This document shows positions 26,224 to 36,553 of a stretch of 64,000 bases of DNA, one piece after another. Position numbers and translations under genes: made by a program. Under the pieces are notes generated by a model. It saw only the letters and a list, made by a program, of their open reading frames with translations, was not told the origin of the DNA and did not search any database. Every line of letters begins with the position of its first letter. Within the stretch, counting starts at the first letter, position 1. Source of the stretch: Acanthamoeba sp. SK_2022b (lineage: Eukaryota > Discosea > Longamoebia > Acanthamoebidae); the NCBI GenBank assembly GCA_027943245.1, contig JANDJZ010000011.1, positions 124,001 to 188,000 on the forward strand, in the 5' to 3' direction.

Positions 26224-27376
26224 GTAGTTATACGATCCAATGGCGGTGGCGGACACGCTGTCGTGCATGGAGGCGTGGCTCGAGCAATTCCGGGCCGACG
26301 AGCGATTCGTGCCGGCCTCCTTCGACCACGACTTCCTCATCGAGTCCTTCGAGGTGAGCTCCTCCTCCTCCTCCTACCCCCACCCCCACCTACCCTTGGA
26401 GTCACGAGACGGCGGGCCGTTCTTTTTTTGTTCACACTACTGACAACGGTCTTCCCCTCCCCATCCGCACGCGTGGCCGCGTACGACAGCTGATCCTGTC
26501 GACCGAGCACCATCAGCTGTTGCTGAAGATCCTGATGTTCCTGTACCAGTACTCGGAAGTGTTTACGGGCGACGCTCGGGTAGCAATCTACAGCGACTTC
26601 GTGCTCGATCGACACTTTTACTACTTCTTCCTCCACTGGGACATCAACGTGCGGAACGTGCGTTCACTCCTTCTTGCCGACCCTTCCTCCCTTGTTCCAA
26701 TCTCCCCGCTCCGCTGGCTCCTATTGACCTCCCTTCCCCACTCACGCTTGCGCAGGCCTTCCACCAGCTGTTGGCCTACAAGATGCTACGGACCAAGCGC
26801 TCGCAGCTTCAGGGACAAGGGCTGCGGGTGAAGGAGCTCGCCAGCGTGAGGAACGGCAACAACCCGTCACCCAACTCGCGTCGTCCTCCAGCCGCCTCGA
26901 CCCTCATCGATCGGGACCAGGCCCTCGACGTGTGCGTAGAGCCCGGGCTTGCTCCCCATTCGCCCTGGCGATTGCTTACGCCCGTCTCAACGATCGGTCT
27001 CTCTGCAGACTGCTGTTCGAGAAGATGGAGGACAAGCTCAAGACCGCGGGCAACCAGATGCGCGGCCTGGTCAAGGACTGCTACCCCGCCGCGTGGGAGG
27101 TCTACGTTCCCATCGCCCTCACCGAGTACAAGCGATACATGTCCCAGTACTATCAGGTGCCCCCTCCCCACCACAAGGCACTCTGCCTTCTCGCTTGTTT
27201 TGGTGGAGAGACTGACCATTCGTCTCGCTTGCCTTCTATGGCCGCAGTGGGAGGGCAGCGACAAGAAGCAGCCGAGGATGATGCCGGTGGCGATGGTGGA
27301 ACGCACGCCGCCTCCCGTTCCCATTCTAGCACAGCCCCGTCCGCGCGCCTCCATGGACGGGCCCGACATGTCCTAG
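24100..27376 (+). CDS. Large low-complexity protein resembling the DUF1765 family
   Basis: No firm function. The start at 24100 (MSIWDGFRNRLGSG) is the first ATG of a long open exon to 25630. The early part is helical (ARRFFLDLWHLLMINLEALEG, YLLTREEFDLT). A 200-residue Ser/Thr/Pro and then Glu/Lys/Asp-rich insertion follows (about 24960-25540). Exons at 25701-26086, 26228-26353, 26490-26657, 26756-26845 and about 27008-27155 carry conserved-looking hydrophobic and aromatic helices (SLTSWHLFHAALL, RDRLYFIFLRDWVDHILYN, FYYFFLHWDINVRN). The pattern recalls DUF1765 proteins of fungi, mycetozoa and Entamoeba, but this is a recollection of family style, not an alignment. The stop is at 27374-27376. 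A long GT repeat sits in the intron at 26087-26227. Confidence 0.6.
26156..26222 (+). repeat. (GT)n dinucleotide microsatellite in an intron
   Basis: About 33 uninterrupted GT units immediately upstream of the acceptor of an intron of the DUF1765-like gene. On the opposite strand it gives a spurious His-Thr open frame. Confidence 0.97.
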
Positions 27377-27425
27377 CCCCTCTCTCGCTCCCTCTCCTCT
27401 CCTGTATTTACTTTCGGTTCTTCCT

Positions 27426-27453
27426 GCCAAGCCAAGCCAAGCCAAGCCAAGCC
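27426..27453 (+). repeat. (GCCAA)n pentanucleotide repeat
   Basis: Five tandem GCCAA units plus a partial copy between the convergent stop codons of the DUF1765-like and FG-GAP genes. Confidence 0.95.
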
Positions 27454-27478
27454 CTCTCCTTACCCAAACTGGAGCTCA

Positions 27479-30400
27479 TCAGATGTCGCGCTTGTCTCGT
27501 TTGAGGCGCTGGGCGGGGCCCGAAGGGGCCTCGTTCCGCCGCTGGTAGATGGCGAGGGAGGCGATGGCCAGAAGAAGAAGAAAGAGGAGGGTGGGCAGGA
27601 AGAGCGAGGCCGACTGGGCAGACAGGCTGTAGGCGTAGTAGGCGTTGGCCGACACGATGATCACGTCGTTCGTACCGTCGTTGTTGAAATCGCCCACCGC
27701 TGGCCGCGCGATGGGCGGCTCCTCCAACACCGCCTCGCCCACCAACGCGCCGTCGCCTGCACGCATCACACATCCCACTCAGCGCCCGCCAACGCCGTCC
27801 TTACCAGGACGGTCCGCATCGTGGCCGCAGTGGGGGAGGGGTGCGCACCAGTGACGATGACGATGGCGCTGCCCCCCACGCCCAAGATGAGCTCCTCCTG
27901 GTGGCCGTGGTAGGCGTAGGGGGAGAAGGGCTGGAGGGAGGGGGTGATGGGCAGCCCGGCCGGGACGTGAGCGGGGCGCGGGGCCCAGAGCTTCCCGCGC
28001 CAGGGCCCGACCGTGTGAGCGGAGGAGTCCATCGACGCCCACTCCGCCGCCGTGTCCAACATCCAGTTGAGCTGCCCGCGCGGCCGGAACGACGTCATCC
28101 GCCCGTTGCTGACCATGAACACCTGGTTGTTGCGCGTGACGGGATCAGTCGGTCAGCGAGACGTCGCTCACGCCAGCTCGACCACCCACAGGCGAGGCGC
28201 ACCATGTCCTTGCGTGCGTTGGGCTCGGACCACGTGCGTGGGCGAGCAATGGGAATGGGGTTGGTGGCCCGCAGCACGCCACTGCACGCATGGAAGAAAA
28301 TGAATGGAATGCACACACAAAACGTGCGCCCCGGGCCGGCAGGGAGAGAGGTGGTGGAGGGAGAAGGCGGCGTACGTGTCGCCGCGGGACCTGCGCTTGG
28401 AGCTGGAGGTGAGGAGGTCGAGGAAGCCCTGGGCCCGCGGCTCGCAGATGGAGATGTTGAACAGGTCCTCCTGCGGCGGCACTCCCGACTGGCCCAGCGC
28501 CCAACACTGAGCGGCACGCACACGCATATCAGACGAACTATCTCTAGGACGAGCACGCGGCTAAGCGGGCGTTGTGCCGGTGGCGGAACGCGCACCTGAT
28601 CTTCGTTGGTTTGTCCGGGAGCGGGGAGGGTGGAGAGGCGGACGGCTTCGACGACTCCGTCGCCGTTGATGTCGTCCCACACGACCGATCGCTCCAGGCC
28701 CATGCGGGTCACTGGCCGACCCGTATACAGGTGGATGACCTGCAGCACATCGATTTAATTTCCCTAAAATACTAAAACAAAAACAAAAACAAAACAAAAA
28801 CAATTAATGAATAATAAAATTTGTACACACCTCCACGCCATCGGCAAAGTGGGCCACAATGACGTTGGGCTGGTGGACAAAGTCGTCCTCGGAATGCGGC
28901 GTGTGGCCGCCCCACACCAAGCCCGGCACGTCCACATGCAGACCTGCCCCCCCCCCCCGGGTAGCCATAGGCACGGGCCTTGTCACCACATTGTGTCCCG
29001 CGAAAAATCGAGAGCAGGGCAGGCAATACCGGTGAGCTGCGATTGGGCCGTCGTGTCAGCCGCTGGCTTGGCCCCTCGCTCAAAGTGCGCGACCCGAAGC
29101 CCAGTGTCCTGAGTGGCACACGCATGCACGGGTCACCCAGTAGCAGGGATAGCAGGGGTGAGCGAGTGTTGGGGAAAGGGAAAATGAGTTGGTTGCGGTA
29201 CCTCGCGACGGAACCACGAGTGGGGCAGTTGCTGCATCACCGAATACCGGAAATCGTTCCACGACATCTCGCCCAGGTGCATCGCCCGCTCCTCGCCGAT
29301 GCGGTCCCCGTACTCCGTCTCGTACTCGTCGTAGAAGTCCTCTGCCTCGTGCTTCCAACGCAGCGCGCCCTGTCCCGCATGGGTGCTGAGCGATGGTCGC
29401 GTCATCGCGGCACGCACGCACGGAGCAGGATGGGGGGGGGGGTGGATTACCGTGCGGCCGTCAAAGGCAAAGTAGGAGAAATGCTCCTCGCCCGCAAAGT
29501 AGTCCTCGGGCTCGTCCTCCAGCCACGACGCCTTCCGTCCGCCCGTAGCCGCGTGATCGTGCCTGCCCCCCCCCTGCGCGTGAGCTATACGGACTCGACT
29601 CATGCGTTGTTGGTGAACGTTGGTCGGTGAGAGGTCGGGTAGTAACTTGACAGTCTGTTGGTTGGCTTTGCGGGAGAGGCGTGCGCCGGCGATGACCACG
29701 CCCGAGTCGCCGATGCGCATCGGGACGGGCGCCACGAGCAGCGCCGCTTCGCTGTGGTAGAGCTGCGACGGCAGCGATTCCCTGCACGCAACGATCGACG
29801 AGCCCCCCAGCGATACACACACGCGCCGCAGTCAGACTCGCTCGTCCGACGGGGCCAGTTGCGTTACGGGGCACCGGGCGAGGGTCAGTCACCTGACGGT
29901 GCTCTCCCATAGGAGCTTGAGCTGGTTGTCGAAGAGAAGCACCGTCCAACCGTTGGTCAGCACCACGATCACCTGCTTGCGCACCAACCCTGACCCAATG
30001 CCGCCACGCTCGTGAGGCCACGCTCGAGCGACCGTCAAAGCGCTCCATTGGAGAGAGAAGAGAGGGGGAGTGAGGTTACCCTCTTGGTACTTGGAGAGAT
30101 AGCCTGAGGCAAGGGCCACGGGCCTCCTGCCAGCGCCCACGCCCACTGAGGGCAGGAGCGAGGCTTCCTCCTGGACAACACGAGCGTGAGACGCTGCGGT
30201 GGCCGGGCGGACACCATCGGCACATGTGATTGGGAGAGCAGAGGAGAGCAGGCACCTTGACGGGAAGGGTGTGCCACTGCGAAGGCGAACCAAAGCCAGA
30301 GCCCTGGGCGGGCGTGCCCTCGAGTATCTTGATCCTGCTGTCCGACGTGACGACGATCACCTCTGGGGCACGGCTACCAGTCAGCCGGGTGCCCGACCCG

Positions 30401-30718
30401 CCAACATGCACGCAGCAGAGGTGGAGAGGAGAAGTGGCATACCGTTGTGGCCATCTCCATCAACGTCAGTGATTAACGGGGGCGGTCTTGATGGGAGAAA
30501 TCACTCAGGATTCATAAATGGCAAGTGGAGGGAGGATTGAGAGGACGGGGAGTGTACAGTCGCTCGTGTTCGAGAGGAAAATGACCGTTTTCGTAAAGGG
30601 ACGCATCGATGGGGTGCACCCAGACAAGACGGAGGCCGTGGTAGCTGCCCTGGTAGTACACTGACAACAAAATTGCCAGCGTGGCCACAAACAAGATGGC
30701 CACGTCCTTCTGCTTCAT
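27479..30718 (-). CDS. FG-GAP repeat membrane protein, plant At3g51050-like
   Basis: A conserved eukaryotic membrane protein with an integrin-like beta-propeller. The start at 30718 gives MKQKDVAILFVATLAILLSV, an N-terminal hydrophobic anchor. FG-GAP-type Asp-rich loops follow (DVDGDGHN, VGDFNNDGTND near 27680). The segments EVIVVTSDSRIKILEG, VLTNGWTVLLFDNQLKLLWES and GDSGVVIAGARL match the plant FG-GAP repeat protein in order. A second TM helix near the C-terminus (LFLPTLLFLLLLAIASLAIY, about 27530-27600) leaves a short basic cytosolic tail. The gene has about ten short introns. In plants related proteins such as DEX1 act in cell-wall or extracellular-matrix assembly; a similar role here is inference. 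It is head-to-head with the MsrB-fold gene, 70 bases apart. Confidence 0.85.
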
Positions 30719-30788
30719 CTTTGTGGGGTCGCTACAAAAAAGAAAACGAAAAGGAAAAAGCAAGTATAAGCCAACACAACCACCCAAG
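30719..30788. promoter_or_regulatory. Very short bidirectional promoter (70 bases)
   Basis: Only 70 bases lie between the start codons of two divergent genes. It is A-rich on the plus strand (AAAAAAGAAAACGAAAAGG) and contains the sequence ATAAG near 30767. Both promoters must overlap or extend into the coding regions. Confidence 0.6.
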
Positions 30789-31866
30789 ATGAGCGGCGCC
30801 CCCACCATCCAGATCTCGCAGACCACCGAGAGGAGCCTGGCCAAGCCCGACTACCCGGTCATGGAGGTCGACCTCATGGCCCGCCGAAGTGGCGAGAAAG
30901 TACGAAGCGAAACTTTGATATATATATGTTCTAAAAATTTCCGATTATCCCTTGTATCTCATGGTGATTTGGCCTGCCATCCCTTTTCGTGTAGTACAAG
31001 GAGCACTTTGAGGAGGGCTTCTACTGCTGTGCGCACTGCGGAGCGCGGCTCTTCAGTTCGACAGAGAAGTTCTCCGCCACCGGCCGCTACCCGGCCTTCC
31101 GCAAGCCCATCGCCCGCTCGTTCGTGAGGCTCCACGAGGACTACTCCTACGGCACCCTGCGCCGGACCGCCGCCTGCGCCAATGTACACCTCTACTAACG
31201 CCTCCGCCATTATCTGCAGCTTCTGCAGCTCACCCAACGCTCTTGTCGCGCAACGTTCCAACACCGCCTTCAGTGCGGCTTGTACCTGGGAGTGGTGTTG
31301 GAGGCGCTGGTCGATGGGCAGTCGACCAAGTACTATGGCATCCTCTCCATCACCGTCGAATTCGAGCCTCGCGCCAACGCCGGCGACGCCCCCACCAACA
31401 TCGAAGAGGAGGAGAGCGAGGAGGAAGAGGTCATTGAGCCGCCCCGCATTGTTGTTGCTCCCAAGAAGGTTGACTCCCTTGCGGATTGAAGGACCGCGCC
31501 GGCCAGTAACTGACATCGGCCCACCCACCAGACGGTCGTCCCTGCCGCAGAGCCCGTTCAGCCGGTGGAGCCTGTGCAGCCCACGGTCGTAGAGGAGAAG
31601 CCACTCTCCTTCGTGGTACATCATCATCACTCCTGCCTTACTGTTGAAACCTGGGCACCGTCTGATGTGCTCATAACCATCTCTCTCCATTTGTGTGTGT
31701 GTGTGTTTGGCATGCTTCCACTCAGACGCCCACCAAGAGGACGTCCACGACTGAGATCTCTGTTGGCGCGACGCTGGTCAAGTATGCCCACATCGCGCTC
31801 TTCGTGGCCCCACTCATCGCCGGTTTCTACCAAAAGTACCGCGGCAGCCAGAACCCGGGCTCTTGA
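30789..31866 (+). CDS. Tail-anchored MsrB/SelR-fold (beta-tent) protein lacking the catalytic cysteine
   Basis: Five exons (30789-30899, 30995 to about 31182, 31274-31468, 31532-31615, 31726-31866). The middle of the protein matches methionine sulfoxide reductase B: YKEHFEEGFYCCAHCGARLFSS (zinc CxxC), KFSATGRYPAF where MsrB has SGSGWPSF, and ACANCGLYLGVV (second CxxC). MsrB normally then has RYCINS with the catalytic Cys; here the matching stretch is KYYGILSITVEF, so that Cys is absent. The zinc fold therefore seems kept but the canonical enzyme activity lost. A very acidic and Pro/Val-rich linker leads to a C-terminal TM helix (YAHIALFVAPLIAGFY), leaving a short Arg/Gln tail. This suggests a membrane-anchored binding module, comparable to Yippee/Mis18-type beta-tents. 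Confidence 0.75.
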
Positions 31867-32311
31867 TCCCTCTCCGCTCTTCCTCTTTCTGTGAACAAAT
31901 CCAAACGATGCAGCGGCCCATTGACGGTTCATGGTGAGGGAGGAGAGCGCATGCTGGTCTCGTTGGAGGGCGCAGGAGGCATGCCTGTAGCTTCCCCCAC
32001 CAGCGGCGGCGGGAGGAGCTGGGTCGTCTGTGATACGCTATCATCGAGAAGCCCGGTGTACATCCTCGCGAGCCCATACGTGCCTTGGAAGTCATCCTTG
32101 CTGGGGACCTGTGCCTGAGATGTAGCATCACCTGGGAATCGACCATTCCATAGCGGGGGCAAAATCGGAGTAGTTTTCCATTGGAGCAGAAGGTTCTTCG
32201 TTTATGGGCCAGGGCTTTCACGTCCGTGAGGCAGGCTTTTGCTCAAACTGTATGTATATCCCATTGTAAGGAGGATGACCATCTGTTTTCTGGTCATGTC
32301 AGATTCTGGTC
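31867..32311. other. Convergent intergenic region
   Basis: About 445 bases. A minus-strand open frame at 31929-32162 (Pro/Ser/Thr-rich) might be an unrecognised 3' exon of the neighbouring fusion gene or a small gene; it shows no family similarity I recognise. Confidence 0.3.
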
Positions 32312-34129
32312 TCATTGGAGGATACAGGAGTTGCCACTTCCAGCGCTCCTGGTCTGCTGTTCGTCGCGTGGTTGGCCTGAGTCTCGTCGCGATGCCAGCT
32401 GCCCCACGCTCGACGGCACAAACCACCGACTCACGCGTGCTCCCCGCGCGGTTCCAGCAATAAAGTGCAGGGGGTCGAGCCATTCCAGTGACTCCTGCAG
32501 CAGCCGCTGGAACATCTCACTCACTGCACACGCATCGCCCTAGGGTCAGAGACAGGCCATCACATGAGCACACCACCACACCTAGAGAAGAGGGACACAC
32601 CTTGGAAATCGTCATGGCTGCTGGTCTCGGTCCATACGGCAGCGTTCATTTGACGGGCCAGCGCCCGCCCCTCGGTTTCGCTCACTTCTCTCGCCCGTTG
32701 GCCAGGGAATGGGCTCGTGATGAGATCGACCTTCGTCCCGACTGTTCGTTGTCCACCGCGTCAACTCCAATGCAGCGCAACGAGAACGGTGGAATTTGGG
32801 GGCTGCACCGAGGACGATGGGCGGTACGTCATCGGGGAAGTGAGAAAGAACGTGTTGGTGCCAGGTGGGCAGGCAATCGAATGTGGAGCGTCGCGTGACG
32901 TCGTAGACGAAGACCAGTCCAACGGCGTGGCGACAAAAGATCGCGGTCGTGCGCACGCACTCGTGCCACAGAAACGTAGTGAAGTGCCACAGCTGTATGT
33001 TCAATGTCTCGTCGCCGACTTGGATCTGCTTTATCAAGAAGTCGGGGCTAATGCCGCAGCCCCTCCAGCTCCTGAACGTGTTTCGGACATAACGGTCCAT
33101 GAGAGCCCTCTTTCCGACGCCTATCCGCACCACACGACAGGAGTTGAGTCAGTGACTGGCCGCATCACTGGGTTGCAAAGGTTGCGCATGGGTACGGGGC
33201 TCGCCGATGAGGAGCCACTTAAGGACCGGCCCGCCTGTTCCCGCCTGTGACCGGTGCACTGATAAAAGATCATGCGAATGAAAGCAATGAGACACGGAAT
33301 AGGCCAGATGCGAGCGCGAGCATAGGAGGAACGTGCTTTCGTAGGCCCGGAGGCGGGACGTGATCCACTTCCGATAGCAGTCCTTCCATTGTTCGCCTTC
33401 GGCCCGGACGTGATTGTAGTCGCAAAACCTTCGCCACAGCGCATCCTCGCCGCTGAGGGTCTCGAGTCTCTGCCCCGCACCGAGTGAGCTTTCCCACACG
33501 CGAAGTCACAGACTCCGCCACATCTTAGGATTAGCGCGCTGAGATTACCGAGCAGACTTGGGCCATGGCGCACAGGTCCCGAGGCTCGAGCCACGATAGA
33601 ATGAGCACCACCACTTCCGATGGCATCTCTAAGAGCAGACAGCCATGTGCGTGTGGAAGGTTCTCCGTTGTCGCGATGATCGTATCGTGGGCGAGGAGAA
33701 GGGTATCCACCTCCATGTGGCCGTGCGCGATGGCAAGGTCCAGGGCCGTCAGTCCTTTCTCGTCTCTCTCGTTGATATTCGAATGCCCCCCTAAACAAGG
33801 CGCCTTAAGCGGGAGAAGGAGAGTACATGGAACTGGCATTGCTGTACCTTGTAAGAGATAGTCAACTACCTGCCAGTTGCCACGAGCGCTGACCTCATGT
33901 AACGGCGTACGGCCATGTCCATCCGCTCTGCCCAGTATGCGAGTACGCGAGTTGAGAGCTCGCACTGCATTCGTGGAGGGAGCACGGTGGAGGTCGACAA
34001 GAGGGGCAGAAGAGGGTACTCATTGGGGTCGATGCCGTCATCGATGAGGGCCGCCCACTGCTTTACAGACTCTGGCAGAAATCCCAGCCATTGGCTCAGC
34101 ACGTTCACTGGCCCCACCTTGGCGCCCAC
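32312..34129 (-). CDS. Ankyrin-F-box-Ras/Rab-like GTPase fusion protein
   Basis: Domains in order. Ankyrin repeats at about 34090-33700 (DDGIDPN, HGRTPLHEVSARGNWQVVDYL, DEKGLTALDLAIAHGHMEV). F-box at about 33605-33440 (LEMPSEVVVLILSWLEPRDL joined across an intron to LETLSGEDALWRRF). Ras/Rab-like GTPase domain at about 33225-32480 (LKWLLIGEPRVGKRALMDRY across an intron, GLVFVYDVTRRSTFD, VLVGTKVDL, ETSSHDDFQ, VSEMFQRLLQE). P-loop and NKxD-type motifs are present, but the P-loop Ser/Thr is Arg (GKR) and the WDTAGQE motif is replaced (LWHFTT). The end reads ...SCILQ, a possible CaaX prenylation box. One splice join in the ankyrin part (near 33990) and the 5' end upstream of 34129 could not be resolved, so the start is approximate and a defective gene is not excluded. 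Confidence 0.7.
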
Positions 34130-34483
34130 TCAGGTGAACATCATATGGCCGTCTCGTCGCGAGTGTATGGCAACATACAGTAGGAAAGGGGCCGTTCTGG
34201 CTTCGTGCCAGAGCGTGCAGCTGGTTGCCCGGCCAGCGACGTGGCCGCGGCGCTCTGCCTCTCCCCTTCGGTCCCCTCTCGGTGCGAGCGTGCTTTCCAA
34301 CCACATGATGGTGCCTTTGTACAGAACCCGGGTGCATGTCTGAGGGTCTTAAGCAATACCACCTACCACAAGACTACGACAAGAGACATACAAGCAGCAA
34401 CTTCTGCGCCGAGAGAAGCTTCCCCGCTGCTGGCGGTCAGAGAATTAATACAAGACATGAAAATAAATTTAAAGTAAACCACA
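34130..34483. other. Region upstream of the fusion gene and the PLP-enzyme gene
   Basis: About 350 bases between divergent genes. It probably holds the unresolved first exon of the ankyrin-F-box-GTPase gene and the promoter of the PLP enzyme; an A-rich leader precedes the ATG at 34484. Confidence 0.35.
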
Positions 34484-36492
34484 ATGAAGGGGGCAAAGGG
34501 CGGGTACCGAGGCTTTGGGTCTTTCCATTCAGACAATGTGGAGGAGCTCATACGGCAATCCGACGACAGCTACGTGCTCCCCGAGCTGCCGATCAGGTGG
34601 GACGATCTGCTGGCGACAGTCTCTGATTTTCCCTCGTTTGGGCATGAGATGAAGGATGCCCACTTCCTTCTCGATTCAGAGTGGACCTTCATCAACCACG
34701 GCGCCTTCGGTACGCCCATGTCCACCGCCGAGCTTCGCCTCCTTTATGCTGCTGTGTTGTCTGTTCTCATTTTGTCCGCCATCGCCAGGCGCTCCGCTGC
34801 GGGTTGCGGTGGAGGTGGGCAACCGATGGCGTTTACACAATGCACGACAGCCACTGCGTTTCGTCGATCGCCAGCTGTTCCCGTTGGTGAGCGAGGGGTG
34901 GTCCCATTTGATGGCGCCCTCCTATACAGCTTTTGTGAGCGCCTCGTTGTGTGGATGTTCCTCACCACGCGCACCATTGGTACGCGTTCGCAGATTGTCT
35001 GGGCGCTGCGACAGCTGGCGGGCGAGGTCAAGGCCACGCCCCAGGAACTGGCCTTCGTGCCCAACGCCACCACGGGCCTCAACACAGTGATCAAGTCCAT
35101 TCAGCTCAACGCCGGCGACGAGGTGAGTGCCAGCTACCCATATGCCCCTGGCTTGCCGGCTCACTCCTCACTGGTCCACTGGGCTTGGCCAAAGCAAGGT
35201 GTACATGCTCAACGTCGGCTACGGGTCGGTGAAGAAGATGCTGGCTCACCAGTGCGAGCGGGCGGGGGCGCACGTGAGGGAGGGCGAGGTCACCTTCCCG
35301 CTGGCGGGGCCCGAGGACGTGCTGGCCGTGGTGAGGGACACCCTTCGGCCCCACACGCGCCTCGCCATCTTTGACCACATCACCAGCAACACAGGTTCAC
35401 AACTCTCCCCACACAGCCTGTTTGGTACGATGTATTCACACTTGCCGAGCCACGCCAACCACGCACGCATAGGCTTGGTGCTGCCGATCAAGGAGCTGAT
35501 CGAGCTGTGCCACAGCCGAGGAGTGCCGGTCTTCATCGATGGAGCACACAGCTTGGGCTCCCTTCCGCTCGACCTCACTACGCTGGGCGCCGACTACTAC
35601 GTCGGCAACTGCCACAAGTGGTTCTGCTGCGCGCCCGGATGCGCCTTCCTCTACGTCCGCAGACCGGATGATGATGCCGGGCCGTCGCTTCGGTTCGACG
35701 TGGTCAAGGCCATCACGAGAGAGGACGACGACGGGCTCGATCAAGCCAACGAGGCTGAGGGAGAGAAGAAGCGCACCGCGTCGTCGCACGTCATCCACCC
35801 GCTTGTCATTTCGCACGGTTTCGGGGAGGGGTTCACCTCCAACTTCATCTGGTCGGGCTACCACGACTACTCCGCCGTCCTAGCCTTCCCCGCGGTCCTC
35901 GAGTTTTGGCGGCGCATCGGCTGGGCCCGGGTGTGGGAGTACAACACCGGCCTGCTGCACCGGGCCGTCGACCTGTTGCGGAGTCGATGGGACGCCAGCG
36001 TACACGCCAAACACCGCACCATCGCAGCTTCCCCTTTCCCCAATCCTTTGTTGGCACTGACATCCATGTGCTCTCTCCCTCTCTCCCTCCCTCCCTCTCT
36101 CTCTCTCCGCTCGCCCCTCCCCCAGTTGATTGCACCGATCGGGATGCACCGAACGATGGCGCTGGTGAGCGTCCCAGACGGCGCGGTGGCGTCGGGGCGA
36201 CCTACGGAGGCCTCGTCCACCGACGCCAAGATACTGCAGGACACCCTACACTACCGCTACGTGTAAGCCCGCCCCCCCGCAATCGGCCAGGAGCACTTCC
36301 TGGCCTCGAAGCACGGACAAAGTCCTGAGCGTTGGCAACGACAGGATCGAGGTGCCGGTCAAGTGCGTGCAGGGGCGGCTGTACGTGCGGGTGTCAGTCC
36401 ACCTGTACAACGAGCTCTCTGACTACGAGCGTCTGGCGGACGCCGTGCGGGACATCGCCCGCCAGGGTCTCGCGCGTGAGGAGGGGGCCTAG
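34484..36492 (+). CDS. Class V aminotransferase-fold PLP enzyme, isopenicillin-N-epimerase-like
   Basis: PLP enzymes of this group act as epimerases, desulfurases or lyases on amino acids. Exons give the family order: LDSEWTFINHGAFG, APLRVAVEVGNRWR, an interval with introns (34870-34980), QELAFVPNATTGLNTVI, SVKKMLAHQCERAG, RLAIFDHITSNTG, LVLPIKELIELCHSRGVPVFIDGAHSLGSLPLDL with the PLP-ring Asp, and GADYYVGNCHKWF with the Schiff-base Lys. FIWSGYHDYSAVLAFPAVLEFW follows, typical of isopenicillin-N-epimerase-like members. A Glu/Lys insertion (about 35690-35800) is unusual. The C-terminal domain ends EEGA at 36492. The gene is convergent with the hybrid kinase, 61 bases apart. The substrate cannot be told from sequence. 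Confidence 0.87.
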
Positions 36493-36553
36493 CACCAACG
36501 CGCGAGTTGCGCTACACACTTTTCCTATTCTATCTACAAAAATGAACATGAGA

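Noticed and set aside
26134..26340. Minus-strand His-Thr repeat protein
   Set aside because: Product of the GT microsatellite in an intron.
31929..32162. Small minus-strand open frame as an independent gene
   Set aside because: Pro/Ser-rich, no clear start and no recognised family; could be an alternative 3' exon of the fusion gene.
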